Part shown: positions 27,485-36,610 of the stretch, piece after piece
How the letters are laid out: the number at the start of each line of letters is the position of its first letter
How positions within the stretch are numbered: the stretch's first letter is position 1
Notes under the pieces: model-generated
Told to the model about the DNA's origin: nothing
Databases searched by the model: none
What the model saw: the letters and a program-made list of their open reading frames with translations, nothing else
Assembly (NCBI GenBank): GCA_963763085.1
Contig: CAVXNB010000008.1
Location: 310,001 to 374,000, forward strand
Reading direction: 5' to 3'
Length of the DNA: 64,000 nt
Origin: CAVXNB01 sp963763085
Lineage (GTDB): Bacteria; Actinomycetota; Acidimicrobiia; Acidimicrobiales; Bog-793
Translations under genes and position numbers: made by a program

Positions 27485-29333
27485 ATGGGAAAGCTCCTTC
27501 TCGTTTCCCGGCTTGGCGTCAAGGACGTCCGCCACAATCGCGCCGAGACGGTGCTGTTGCTGGTCGCCATCGCCGCTGCGGCGACCACGCTCACCGTCGC
27601 CCTCGCTCTGCACGGCGTGACCAGCCAGCCCTATCTGGCGACCAGAGCGGCAACGGCCGGCCCCGACGTCGTCGCTGCCGTCCAGCAGCAGAACGTGCCC
27701 GCACAGCTGACGGCACTCGAGCACGCTCCCGGGGTTGTCGGCTACAGCGGTCCTTACCTGTTCGCATTTCCGCAGCTTCTTGTCGGCGGGCACTCCGATC
27801 CGGTGCTGGCCGAGGGTCGGGACGCCTCGATCGCCTCCGTCGACCAGCCGAAGCTCATCGAGGGCCGGTGGGTCCGCAAGGGCGGTGTGGTGATCGAGCG
27901 CAGCCTCGCCGACCTGCTCGGTCTCAAGGTCGGCGAGCGAGTCAGCTTGGACCACTTCACCGGCGGCGGAGGGCCCGGACTCGCCGGCGGGCCGAGCTGG
28001 TCTCGCAGGCCCTTCCTTCGAGGTCACGGGTATCGCCGTCACCGCCGCTCTCCAGCCGTCGTTGCTCAGTACCTTCGCCCATCCCTCGGGCTTTCCCGAA
28101 GCCGGCCTCGTCTGGGTCACCCGCTCGGCCGCCGCACAACTCGCGAACTCCGAAGGTGGGGCGACCGGCTTCACGCTCAACCTGAAGCTCGCCGATCCGT
28201 CAGCGGCACCAGCCTTCGCGGCCGCGCACCAGCTCGGGTCGGAAGTGGCGCTCATCTCCTGGCAGTCGATCGCTGCGAATGAAGGCCTGATCATCTCGAT
28301 CGAGCAGGCGATCCTCCTCACCGGGAGCTCGCTGCTCGGGCTCCTCGCCTTGGCGAGCGTCGCGCTGCTCGTGGGCGGCCGGATGGAGCAGCAGACTCGA
28401 CGCGTCGGTTTGCTGAAGGCCGTCGGCGCGACTCCCGCGCTCGTGACCGCGGTCCTCCTGGTTGAGCAGGTCGCGCTCGCCCTGGTGGCGGCAGCGGTCG
28501 GGCTCGTGATCGGACGGCTGGCCGCGCCGCTGCTGACGAATCCGAGCGCCAGCCTCGTCGGCGCGCCCGGCGCGCCGACGCTCGACCTCTCGACGATCGG
28601 GTTCGTGATCGCCGTCGCCGTCGCCGTCGCCGTTCTCGCGACGTTCGTGCCGGCGATCCGGGCAGCCCGCACGAGCACGGTCAGCGCGCTCGCCGACGCC
28701 GCCCCGGCGCCGCGCCGTGGCCGGTTGTCGATCGCAATCTCGTCTCGGATGCCCGTTCCGCTCCTGCTCGGCATGCGACTCGCGAGCCGCCGCCGACGTC
28801 GAGCTGTGCTCAGCGCGGCGAGCATTGCCATCACCGTCGGCGCGCTCGTCACCGTGCTCATGTTTCGTCAACGCGCCCACGCCCTTGTGTCCTCGAGCGG
28901 CAGCTACCTCTACCGGTTCTCCGGGCCGGGCGACCCGCTGTGGGAGCGGGGCATGGACGTGATGCTCGTCTTCACCGTCGCTCTTGTGCTACTTGCGCTC
29001 ATCAACGCCGTCCTCGTCACGTGGGCGACGGTGCAGGACGCCAGGCACGCCTCTGCAGTCGAGCGCGCCCTCGGCGCCTCGCCGGATCAGGTAGGCCTGG
29101 CCCTCGTCGTGGCGCAGCTGCTGCCCGCTGTACCAGGGGCGATCCTTGGTGTCCCCGTCGGCGTCGGGCTGTACGTGGCGGTCGGCAGGCACGCTTCAAC
29201 CGTGCCGTCCGCCCCCGCACTCGTTGCGGTGCTACTCGTCACGCTCATCGTGGTGGCGCTCCTGACGGCCATTCCCGCCTGGATCGGTGCCCGCCGGCCA
29301 GTGGCGGAGATTCTCCAGGCCGAAACCGCCTGA
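27485..29333 (+). CDS. FtsX-like ABC permease (frame break)
   Basis: ATG 27485 starts a basic N terminus and a first transmembrane helix (AETVLLLVAIAAAATTLTVAL), followed by an extracellular domain. Between about 27950 and 28012 the frame must shift by one extra base. The remainder begins near SFEVTGIAVTAAL and carries two FtsX blocks with helices (LLGLLALASVALLVGG, LVTAVLLVEQVALALVAAAV, later VMLVFTVALVLLALINAVLV and LVAVLLVTLIVVALLTAIPAW). About 615 residues in all, normal for a two-block permease. It pairs with the ATPase just before it. The gene ends 46 bases before repeat copy B. Confidence 0.85.
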
Positions 29334-29378
29334 GAAACGAAGCTGCGCGGCCCGACCGGCCGCCGGCCCCTTCCTCCC

Positions 29379-29476
29379 CGACATCTTTTTTCGGCAAAAA
29401 ACTTGCCTCCGTTAATGATTGCGACTAGTCGCAATCTCGATCGGAGGCAAGTTTGACGTGAAATTCGACTATCCCC
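29379..29476. repeat. Double-palindrome intergenic repeat, copy B
   Basis: This is the most regular copy. Arms AAACTTGCCTCCG (29399-29411) and CGGAGGCAAGTTT (29442-29454) match over 13 bases. The core GATTGCGACTAGTCGCAATC (29417-29436) is a perfect 20-base palindrome, with 7-base spacers beside the 10-base arm. On the minus strand the stem is followed by TTTTTT, as in an intrinsic terminator for the converging gene at 29543. The right flank AAATTCGACTATCCCC is shared with copy C. Confidence 0.88.
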
Positions 29477-29542
29477 CTCCCCTCGGTCCGGACCGACCGA
29501 GCACGCGGCGCTTTGAGCCGGGCGACCGCCGAGAAGGATCGC

Positions 29543-29842
29543 CTAAGGGATGCGCACGTCGTGATGGGCGGCCGCGAATTCCTTCTCCTCCGCGGTCAGC
29601 TCCGAGACCCTGGCCGGGGTGACCAGGCTCCAGTGGTTGCCCACCGGGCAACGCTGCAGCCGCCACCAGCCGAGGCGGAGGGCCTTCAGCGATCCCCCCG
29701 GGATCCAGAGCGTGGTGAACAGGTGTCCACGCTGGCAGCGCACCACCGTGTTGGCGCCGATCAAGAAGCCACGCCGGCTCGCCACGACGGCGGTCTCGGC
29801 GATCACGGAGGCGGCGACGAGCACGAGGAGCTTGCGGCGCAT
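29543..29842 (-). CDS. Small conserved membrane protein of unknown function
   Basis: 99 residues from ATG 29842 (an in-frame start at 29860 is possible). One N-terminal hydrophobic helix (KLLVLVAASVIAETAVVA) is followed by a compact domain with two Cys residues: VVRCQRGHLFTTLWIPGGSLKALRLGWWRLQRCPVGNHWSLV. I recognise the RCxxGHLFTT...RCPVGxHWS pattern as recurrent in actinobacteria without a known role. The paired Cys/His suggest possible metal binding. It is the last gene before repeat copy B. Confidence 0.7.
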   Translation of the reverse strand: MRRKLLVLVAASVIAETAVVASRRGFLIGANTVVRCQRGHLFTTLWIPGGSLKALRLGWWRLQRCPVGNHWSLVTPARVSELTAEEKEFAAAHHDVRIP

Positions 29843-29915
29843 GCGCCCAGCGTAGGCCAACGACCCCGGGAACGCCGACCGCCGGAGAGGCCGAGCGGTG
29901 TGGCGGCGCCGGCCC

Positions 29916-31955
29916 TCAGAGGAGCACTCTCGGGATCGACTCGGTCCAGCGGCGCTCGTGTCGGAGCTCGCCGTTGAGCAAGACGGTCAGCGTCTGGCTG
30001 ACGTTGAAGGTTTCCCGGTTGCTGATGACGTCGCTCCGCGCCCTGGCGAGCACGGTCCACCCGTCGCGCCGGAGCTCGATCTCCGTCTCGCCGGCCGCGT
30101 GCACGTGCGCCGGGTCGCTGTTGCTCGCCCGGGTCGAGAGCTTGCGTGTGTCGGCGAACTCCGAGCCGTCGGCAAGCCGTGCCGTCCGGACAAAGCCGCT
30201 CCGGGCCTCGACAGCGTCATCGAGCACGTGGTACGTGACGTCCTGGTAGGCATCGCGCAGCGTCTCTCTGGCGGCAGGACGGGCGGGCCGGGTCGGCTCA
30301 CCGAACGCCACCTGTTCCGAGGCAGGGTCGCCGGCCTCGATCGTCGGCACGGTCACACAGGAGGCACGATCGCCGCCGCGGTGCACGAAACCCACCGCCC
30401 GATCCGGTGTCGGCCAGAGCCGCGGGAATTCCGTGTTGCTGATCATCAAGCGGATCCGGTGCCCGGGCTCGAATCGCCAAGCGGTGGCGTTCAATTGAAT
30501 CTCCAGGCGGTAGACGACGCCGGTCTCCATCGGCTCGGGTGCGGCGAGGGAGGTCCGACGGGTGGCGTTGAGGTTCCCTCTCGAGACGAGCGCGACCGTC
30601 CCATCGGCCGCCAGATCGCAGAGTCTCACCGAGTACTGGAGCACCGGGGCACTCGATTCCACGTAGAGCACGACGACGGGACGGCCGAGGACTTCCTGGG
30701 GCTCGGAGAGCGGAGGACCCGAGTAGATCAGCGATGTGGGGTCGTCGAGGCGCTGGTCCAGGGGAAGTCCGAAGTCGGGCAGCCCACCCGCCGAGAATTC
30801 GCCGGAGGCCCAGCCGCCCGGGAAGCGGTAGTCGAGGCGGTCCGCAGCAGTCTCGGTCACTTGGTCTTCTCGCAACAGTTCGTCCGCGTGCAGATACAGC
30901 CTGAGCTCCCCGGCTCTGTCGGGTGGAAGCGACGCCTCCTCGCGCCAATAGCCGGAGGTGAGCTTCCGGCCGGTGCTCGGCTTGTCGAACTGCTGCATGT
31001 AGACCACGACGGGCGCCAGGCTCGTGACACCGGTGTCCACGCCTTTCAGCCACTGGTCCCACCAACGCGCCGTCTCCGCCAGCCAGTCGATCAGCGGCCC
31101 GGGAGGACCGGTGTCCGGACGGGCGTGCATCCACGGCCCGATGATCGCCCGCTTCGGGCCGCCCAACCGCGGGAACATGCGGAAGATGGGGTTGACGTAG
31201 CCGTCCTGCCAACCGCCCCAGAGCAGCACCGCGCACTCGATGTCCTCAACACGGTCACGGATCGAGCCGACCCTCCAGTACGGGCCGTCCGTCTGATGGC
31301 GGAGCCACTGGAGAAGCCACGATTCGCTCCGCTCGAGTCGCTCCGACCACATCTCGGCCCAAGCCGGCCCGACCGACCCGGGGAGCGGGGGAAGGGCGTT
31401 CGTCGCCAGCATCCTTGTCCCGTATCTCCCGACGTCGTAGGTCTGGAGCTGCCCGCCGGCGTAGTGACAGTCGTCTGAGTACCGGTCGTCGAACCCGTAC
31501 ATCGGTGCAATCGCCTTGAGATGCGGAGGCCGGTTCGCCGCTAGCTGGCAGGCGGTGTACCCGCCGTACGAGGTCCCGAAGGCACCGACGGCCCCCGAGC
31601 ACCACTCCTGCGCGGCTAGCCACTCACAGGCGTCGTAGGCGTCCTGCTGCTCCTGCTCGGTGTACTCGTCGGTGCTGTGACCCGCAGAGTTGCCCGTCCC
31701 TCTGGCGTCGATGCGGACGCTCACGTATCCGCGGGTGGCGAAGTAGCGGTGCGCGTCGGCGGACGAGAGCCCGAGGTCGTCCTTCCGGTAGGGGAGGTAC
31801 TCGATGACGGCGGGGAACCTGCCGTCGGTGGCAGGCATGGAGTAGTCGGCCGCGAGCCAGGAGCCGTCCCGGACGGGAATCTGGATGTCGCGGACGACTC
31901 GGACTGGATGGGCCCGCCGGCGGCGGGATTCAGGTGCGCGTGACAACGGCGTCAC
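29916..31955 (-). CDS. CocE/NonD family alpha/beta hydrolase
   Basis: 679 residues. An X-Pro dipeptidyl-peptidase S15 domain has the nucleophile elbow GTSYGGYTA, the Asp of GGWQDGYVNP and the His of IGPWMHARPD. A C-terminal jelly-roll domain (PepX_C) starts around residue 390. Relatives include cocaine esterase and acyl-transferring or peptide hydrolases; no signal peptide is seen, so it is probably cytoplasmic. It overlaps the upstream dehydratase-like gene by 26 bases, suggesting a catabolic operon with the aminotransferase. Confidence 0.88.
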   Translation of the reverse strand: MTPLSRAPESRRRRAHPVRVVRDIQIPVRDGSWLAADYSMPATDGRFPAVIEYLPYRKDDLGLSSADAHRYFATRGYVSVRIDARGTGNSAGHSTDEYTEQEQQDAYDACEWLAAQEWCSGAVGAFGTSYGGYTACQLAANRPPHLKAIAPMYGFDDRYSDDCHYAGGQLQTYDVGRYGTRMLATNALPPLPGSVGPAWAEMWSERLERSESWLLQWLRHQTDGPYWRVGSIRDRVEDIECAVLLWGGWQDGYVNPIFRMFPRLGGPKRAIIGPWMHARPDTGPPGPLIDWLAETARWWDQWLKGVDTGVTSLAPVVVYMQQFDKPSTGRKLTSGYWREEASLPPDRAGELRLYLHADELLREDQVTETAADRLDYRFPGGWASGEFSAGGLPDFGLPLDQRLDDPTSLIYSGPPLSEPQEVLGRPVVVLYVESSAPVLQYSVRLCDLAADGTVALVSRGNLNATRRTSLAAPEPMETGVVYRLEIQLNATAWRFEPGHRIRLMISNTEFPRLWPTPDRAVGFVHRGGDRASCVTVPTIEAGDPASEQVAFGEPTRPARPAARETLRDAYQDVTYHVLDDAVEARSGFVRTARLADGSEFADTRKLSTRASNSDPAHVHAAGETEIELRRDGWTVLARARSDVISNRETFNVSQTLTVLLNGELRHERRWTESIPRVLL

Positions 31956-32964
31956 GGCGGCTTTGATCGCCGGTCAGCTCGACGAAGCGGGGAACGTCGA
32001 TGTTGCCACCCGAGATCACGGCCCCGACCCGTGTGCCTCGGGCCTCCACGGCACCGGTCAGAAGAGCTGCGATGCAGACCGCGCCGCTCGGTTCGACGAC
32101 CAGCTTCATCGCCTCGAAGCAGAAACGCATCGCGGCGACGATGTCCTCCTCGCTCACGAGCACGACCGCAGCGAGATTCGCCCTGTTGATCGGGAACGTG
32201 AGCGCCCCGGGCACCGGCGTACGCAGCCCGTCGGCGATCGTCAGGCTCGGACCCGGCCCCGGTTTGAGGAGCTCGGTCGCCAAGCGCTCACTGGGAAGCC
32301 GCTGACCGGCGTAGAAGGAGCGGTGCGTGTCGTCGGCGAGGGCGGGCTCGACCCCCACGACCGTGCAGCGGGGCGCGAGAGCTTTCGCGACCGTGCCGAC
32401 GCCGGCGGCGAGACCCCCACCGCCGACCGGCACGAGCAGGAGGTCCAGCTCGCGCACGTCCTCGAACAGCTCGAGCGCGAGCGTCCCCTGGCCGGCCATC
32501 ACCTCGTAGTCGTCGAAGGGCCGGATGAGGCTCGCGCCCGTCCGCGCGGCGAAGGCGCCTGCGACCAGTTCGGGCTGCTCGACTTCGGGGTCGTAGGGCC
32601 GGATGTCGCCGCCGAAGCCGGCGATGGATCGCGTCTTGGAAACGGCGGCGTTGGTCGGCACGACGATGGTCGCCTTGGCGCCGACGATGGAGGCGGCAAG
32701 CGAGACGGCGGCACCGTGGTTGCCCGACGAGAACGCCACAATGCCGGCACCCCGTTCCTCCTCGGAGAGCTGCAGGACCCGGTTCAGCGCACCACGGAAC
32801 TTGAACGACCCCGATCGCTGCAGGTTCTCCGGCTTGACGAGAACGTGAGCACCGCAGACTTCGTCGAGCGCCGGCGAGGTGAGGACGCCCGTGCGGTTCA
32901 CGACCCCCCGGGTCCGATCGGCGGCCGCCCGGATCCGAGCGATCGTCAGCGGCGCCGGTGTCAA
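31930..32964 (-). CDS. PLP-dependent threonine/serine dehydratase-like enzyme
   Basis: 344 residues of fold-type II PLP enzyme. The Schiff-base lysine lies in SGSFKFRGA, the phosphate-binding or cofactor loops are SSGNHGAAVSLAA and VPVGGGGLAAG, and the C terminus has VISGGNIDV. There is no ACT regulatory domain, so it resembles the short catabolic threonine dehydratases or serine racemases rather than biosynthetic IlvA. It begins inside the stop of the aminotransferase gene (ATGA overlap). Confidence 0.88.
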   Translation of the reverse strand: MTPAPLTIARIRAAADRTRGVVNRTGVLTSPALDEVCGAHVLVKPENLQRSGSFKFRGALNRVLQLSEEERGAGIVAFSSGNHGAAVSLAASIVGAKATIVVPTNAAVSKTRSIAGFGGDIRPYDPEVEQPELVAGAFAARTGASLIRPFDDYEVMAGQGTLALELFEDVRELDLLLVPVGGGGLAAGVGTVAKALAPRCTVVGVEPALADDTHRSFYAGQRLPSERLATELLKPGPGPSLTIADGLRTPVPGALTFPINRANLAAVVLVSEEDIVAAMRFCFEAMKLVVEPSGAVCIAALLTGAVEARGTRVGAVISGGNIDVPRFVELTGDQSRRDAVVTRT

Positions 32965-33854
32965 GAGGCAACCGGCGTCGCGTAGCGGGGATCGTCATGA
33001 GCCTCCCAGTACGACTGGCGCAAGATCGTCGTGATCTTGCCCGGCGTACCGTCGCCGACGGGCCGGCCGTCGATCATCGTGACCGGCATGACGCCGCCGG
33101 CGGTGCTCGTCAGGAAGAGCTCGTCGGCCGCTCGGACCTCCGCGGCCGTGACGGCACCCTGGCGCACCGCGATCCCCGCTTCCGTTGCCAGCTCGATCAC
33201 CGTCTTTCGTGTTATGCCGAGAAGCACGCCGCGCTCGGGCGTCGCGAGCGCTCCGTCCCGAACGACGAAGATGTTGAAGCCGGCGCCCTCGGTGACGTTG
33301 CCGTCCCGGTCCACCAGCACGGCGTGCCGCGCACCGGCGTCGAACGCCTCGAACAGACTCCGGGTGAGATCTCCCCAGTGGAAATTCTTGACCGTCGGGT
33401 CCACCGACCTGTCGGAGATTCGCTCGACCGAGCTGATGATCAGGTGCAGCCCGCCCTCCTCCTGCTGGGCGGGCGGCGAGATCCACACGAACGGGATCGC
33501 ATAGGCATAGAAACGATTCTCGAACTCGCGCGGATCCCTCGACACCACCACTCCCCGCGTGGCGATCATCTCGACATAGGCGTCGCGAAGGCCCGACAGC
33601 CTCACAAGCTGCGCCAGCACCCCCGCCACGTCGCTGCGCTCCAGACCGATGGAGAGGCGAAGCTCCGTCATCCCGCGTTCGAAGCGTTCCAGATGATCGG
33701 CGAGCCGGAAGAACTTGCCGTCCCAGACGCTCACGACGTCGTAGGTGCAGTCGGAGCGGATGAAGCCGGCGTCGAGAATCGGGACCCGTGCCTTCGCGAT
33801 CGGTACGTACGTCTCGTCGACGAACGCCGCTCCTTCCGAGAAATCTTCAGCCAT
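32961..33854 (-). CDS. Class IV aminotransferase, (R)-amine transaminase-like
   Basis: 297 residues. The PLP lysine sits in SVDPTVKNFHWGDLTRSLFEA, and the phosphate loop is VTEGAGFNIFVV; GVLLGITRKTVIELA and TSTAGGVMPVTMIDG follow. This family includes branched-chain aminotransferase, D-amino acid aminotransferase and aminodeoxychorismate lyase. From memory, the stretch around the lysine and the TAGGxMPxT loop most resemble (R)-selective amine transaminases. The ~300-residue length fits. It is the first gene of the minus-strand operon toward the dehydratase-like enzyme and CocE-type hydrolase. Confidence 0.85.
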   Translation of the reverse strand: MAEDFSEGAAFVDETYVPIAKARVPILDAGFIRSDCTYDVVSVWDGKFFRLADHLERFERGMTELRLSIGLERSDVAGVLAQLVRLSGLRDAYVEMIATRGVVVSRDPREFENRFYAYAIPFVWISPPAQQEEGGLHLIISSVERISDRSVDPTVKNFHWGDLTRSLFEAFDAGARHAVLVDRDGNVTEGAGFNIFVVRDGALATPERGVLLGITRKTVIELATEAGIAVRQGAVTAAEVRAADELFLTSTAGGVMPVTMIDGRPVGDGTPGKITTILRQSYWEAHDDPRYATPVAS

Positions 33855-34024
33855 CGCCTTCGATCTTTACGGGTCCGTTTCGAGGTCGAGTACGACGCGT
33901 GCCGCCTCTCGCGCGGGGGCGGTCGCGACTGGCGCCGTGCCCGGTCTTCATGGTAGCTAATCCCTTGCCAGGGGCGATGAGCCGCAGATGAGCCGGAACA
34001 GGTTGCGAGGGGACTGTTGAATGC

Positions 34025-35377
34025 ATGGCTAGGCAGAGAGCCCGGTTCAGCCCAGATGGCGTAGCGGCCGACGCTCGTTCCCGCCCGGGGTCGCGGCGCG
34101 CCCGCCTGGCGGTCCTGCTCGCCGCTGTCGTGACGGCGGTCGCCATCCCCCGTTCGATGGCCTCGCCGGCGGCGCAGAGACCGCTTCAGGTCGCACGGGT
34201 GGCACAGACCGCACAACCTGCACAGCGCGCACAACCTGCACAGCGCGCACAGGCCGCACAACCCGACGCTCGGACTCCCGGCCCGCCGGCGCCATCCGTG
34301 CAGCTGCGGACCGCCGCCATCGTCTCGGAGCCCTCGATGGGCGTGGCGGCCGGCAGGAGCACCGAGCCGCTGAAGGATCTCGACATCCAGCCCGGCGGCC
34401 TCGAAGCGACAGAGTGGAACCAATTGCTGGACCTCGCCCAGAAGGCCGGCGTGAGCGTGATCGCGCTCGACGTGAACTGGGCTGCGTACGAGCCGAGCGG
34501 CCCCGCTCCGAGATATGAGTTCTCCGAGCTGAGCCGTTTCGCCTCGGACGTGCTCGGTCGTGGGCTCGAGTTGCGATTCCAGCTCGTCGGGTTCCCCCAG
34601 TGGGCCCGCTCGCGCGGCGATCCGAGCGAGGCGGCTCAGCCGCTGCGGGCTCCCGCGTCCCCGGCGGAGCTCGCCCTGTGGTCCCACTGGGTCAAGCGCC
34701 TCGTCTCGCACTTCGGCTCCGAAGTGTCGTACTACGAGATCTGGAACGAGGAGAACACCACGGCCTTCTGGGCCCAGGGTGCGAACCCGACGGAGTACGC
34801 GAGGCTCCTCGAGGCGAGCTACGTCGCCGCCAAGGCCGCCGATCCCAAGGCCGTCATCATGTTCGGAGGCATGAGCCGCAACGACATCGGGTTCCTGCAC
34901 GCGACCTACCGGGCGACCGCCCGGCTGTTTCCCTCGACGGCCGTCGCCGACGAACACTTCTTCGACATCCTCGGCGTGCACCCCTACGGCGGCTCGGACT
35001 CGCCGGCGGCGGAGAACCCGAACTGGGTCTACCGCGACAGGTTCGGCGAGATGAACGGCAATTTCCTCGGTTTCCGGGGACTGCACCTGCTGATGAGACA
35101 GGAAGGGGAGGGCTACAAGCACATCTACATCGGCGAGTACGGCCTTTCCACGACCCCCTGGAACGACTTTCGTCCCGTGTCGGCGGCGACGCAGGCTGCC
35201 GACCTGAGGCTCGCCTACGAGATCGCGGCGCGTGCCGGGTACATCGACGGTTTCTCGTGGTACGACTTCTACGCCACGCCGTGGAACTCAGTCGGTTTCT
35301 CGCTCCTCAAGGGCAGCTACCCCGACTTCCGGCCCACGCCTGCCTACCGGGCCCTGGCCGGCCTCCCCAACGCCTAG
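34025..35377 (+). CDS. Secreted clan GH-A glycoside hydrolase-like protein (GH39/GH5-like), copy 1
   Basis: 450 residues. A basic start and a hydrophobic segment (LAVLLAAVVTAVAI) are followed by an Ala/Gln/Pro/Arg repeat linker at ~60-85, encoded by near-exact 18-bp repeats at 34205-34255. The TIM-barrel domain has the acid/base Glu in YYEIWNEEN and the nucleophile Glu candidate in IYIGEYG. MSRNDIGFL and HFFDILGVHPYG are shared with the copy at 39304. It probably cleaves or remodels the polysaccharide made by the surrounding genes. The substrate is unknown. Confidence 0.85.
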   Translation: MARQRARFSPDGVAADARSRPGSRRARLAVLLAAVVTAVAIPRSMASPAAQRPLQVARVAQTAQPAQRAQPAQRAQAAQPDARTPGPPAPSVQLRTAAIVSEPSMGVAAGRSTEPLKDLDIQPGGLEATEWNQLLDLAQKAGVSVIALDVNWAAYEPSGPAPRYEFSELSRFASDVLGRGLELRFQLVGFPQWARSRGDPSEAAQPLRAPASPAELALWSHWVKRLVSHFGSEVSYYEIWNEENTTAFWAQGANPTEYARLLEASYVAAKAADPKAVIMFGGMSRNDIGFLHATYRATARLFPSTAVADEHFFDILGVHPYGGSDSPAAENPNWVYRDRFGEMNGNFLGFRGLHLLMRQEGEGYKHIYIGEYGLSTTPWNDFRPVSAATQAADLRLAYEIAARAGYIDGFSWYDFYATPWNSVGFSLLKGSYPDFRPTPAYRALAGLPNA

Positions 35378-35411
35378 TGCCGTCTCCGTTCCCGGCGCCT
35401 CGGCCGGCGCC

Positions 35412-36554
35412 TCACGACCGGCTGGCGACGATCTCGGCGTAGAGCTCGAGCAGATCGTCCACGCAGTCGTCCCAAGTCGGCAGTCGGGGAGCGGTTGGGG
35501 CCGGTTCGTCCGCGACCCGGGCGATCACGCTCGCGACCGTGGCCGGCCGGGCGTCGGGCGCAACCGCCGTGACGAGCCCCTCCGTCGCGAGCTCGGTCAG
35601 TCCGGAGGTGGCGGCGACGACCACCTTGCGGCCGAGGGCGAGGGCTTCGACTACGGCCACGGGATGGGCCTCGTAGTCGCTCAGCAGCGCGACGACGTCG
35701 CACGAGTGCAGGAGGGCGCCGAGCTCGGAGCGATCGCCGGAGTCGAAGGCCATGAACGTCACGGAGGCTTCGACACCGAGGTGTTCTGTGAGCGCGCGCA
35801 ACTGCGGCTCGTAGGAGCCGCGGCCGACCACGGCCAGATGAGCCCCGGGCGCGTTCGCCAGCAGCGCCGGCATGGCGGCGATGACCCGGTGGTGGCCCTT
35901 GTATCGCTCCAGGCGTCCGACCGAGCAGATGAGCGGGGAGCCAGACACGTCCGGCACGGCGCCGGACACGGGAAGAGCCTCGGCCCCGTTGCGGATCAGC
36001 CGGATGCGCGCAGGGTCGATCCTGAGGATCCTCGCGAACAGCTGCGCCTCGTAGGCGCTGACCGCCACGAGCGCGCTCGCCCGGCGCAGCGCCGGCCCGA
36101 GCGCTCGCCACTGTGCGCCACGCACGACCGTCCTCAAGCGGCTCGAATGACCGCCGGTGTGGAACGTGACGACGGACGGGCTCCCCGCCCGTCGGGCGGC
36201 CGCCAGCGCCATGGGGGGAAGCAGCGTGTGGACGCCCTGGACGTGAACGACGTCGAAGGCGCCCGAGGAGATCGCCCGGCTCAGCGCCGGCGAGATCCGC
36301 AGGTCCTTGGAACGCGGATAAGCCGGGAAGCGTCGGATTTCGAAGCCCTCGCGCCGGTCGTGTTTCGGAAGCCGGCCCTGCAGGTCGGTCGTGAGCACCG
36401 TGACGTCGAGGCCCCTGGCCGCCATCCGCCGCGAGACCTCGTCGACGTGGGTCTCGATCCCGCCGAGCAGGGGCAGGAAACGGGAAGCCACCATGGCCAC
36501 GCGCAGCGACCCCACCTGCGGGCGGTCTGCCCGCTGGCTGTACCCACCGCTCAT
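35412..36554 (-). CDS. GT4 family glycosyltransferase
   Basis: 380 residues. It is a GT-B enzyme with N-terminal RVAMVASRFLPLLGGIETHVDEVSRRMAARG, mid SVGRLERYKGHHRVI and the nucleotide-binding EX7E-type region DYEAHPVAVVEALALG. Such enzymes use nucleotide-activated sugars on the cytoplasmic side to build polysaccharide or glycolipid. It is divergent from the next GT4 gene (56 bases between starts), so the gap must hold both promoters. Confidence 0.9.
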   Translation of the reverse strand: MSGGYSQRADRPQVGSLRVAMVASRFLPLLGGIETHVDEVSRRMAARGLDVTVLTTDLQGRLPKHDRREGFEIRRFPAYPRSKDLRISPALSRAISSGAFDVVHVQGVHTLLPPMALAAARRAGSPSVVTFHTGGHSSRLRTVVRGAQWRALGPALRRASALVAVSAYEAQLFARILRIDPARIRLIRNGAEALPVSGAVPDVSGSPLICSVGRLERYKGHHRVIAAMPALLANAPGAHLAVVGRGSYEPQLRALTEHLGVEASVTFMAFDSGDRSELGALLHSCDVVALLSDYEAHPVAVVEALALGRKVVVAATSGLTELATEGLVTAVAPDARPATVASVIARVADEPAPTAPRLPTWDDCVDDLLELYAEIVASRS

Positions 36555-36610
36555 GGAACGCGCTCAGGTCCGCCAGGCGAGCAGATCGCCAAGGATAAGG
36601 TCTCCTGGCC

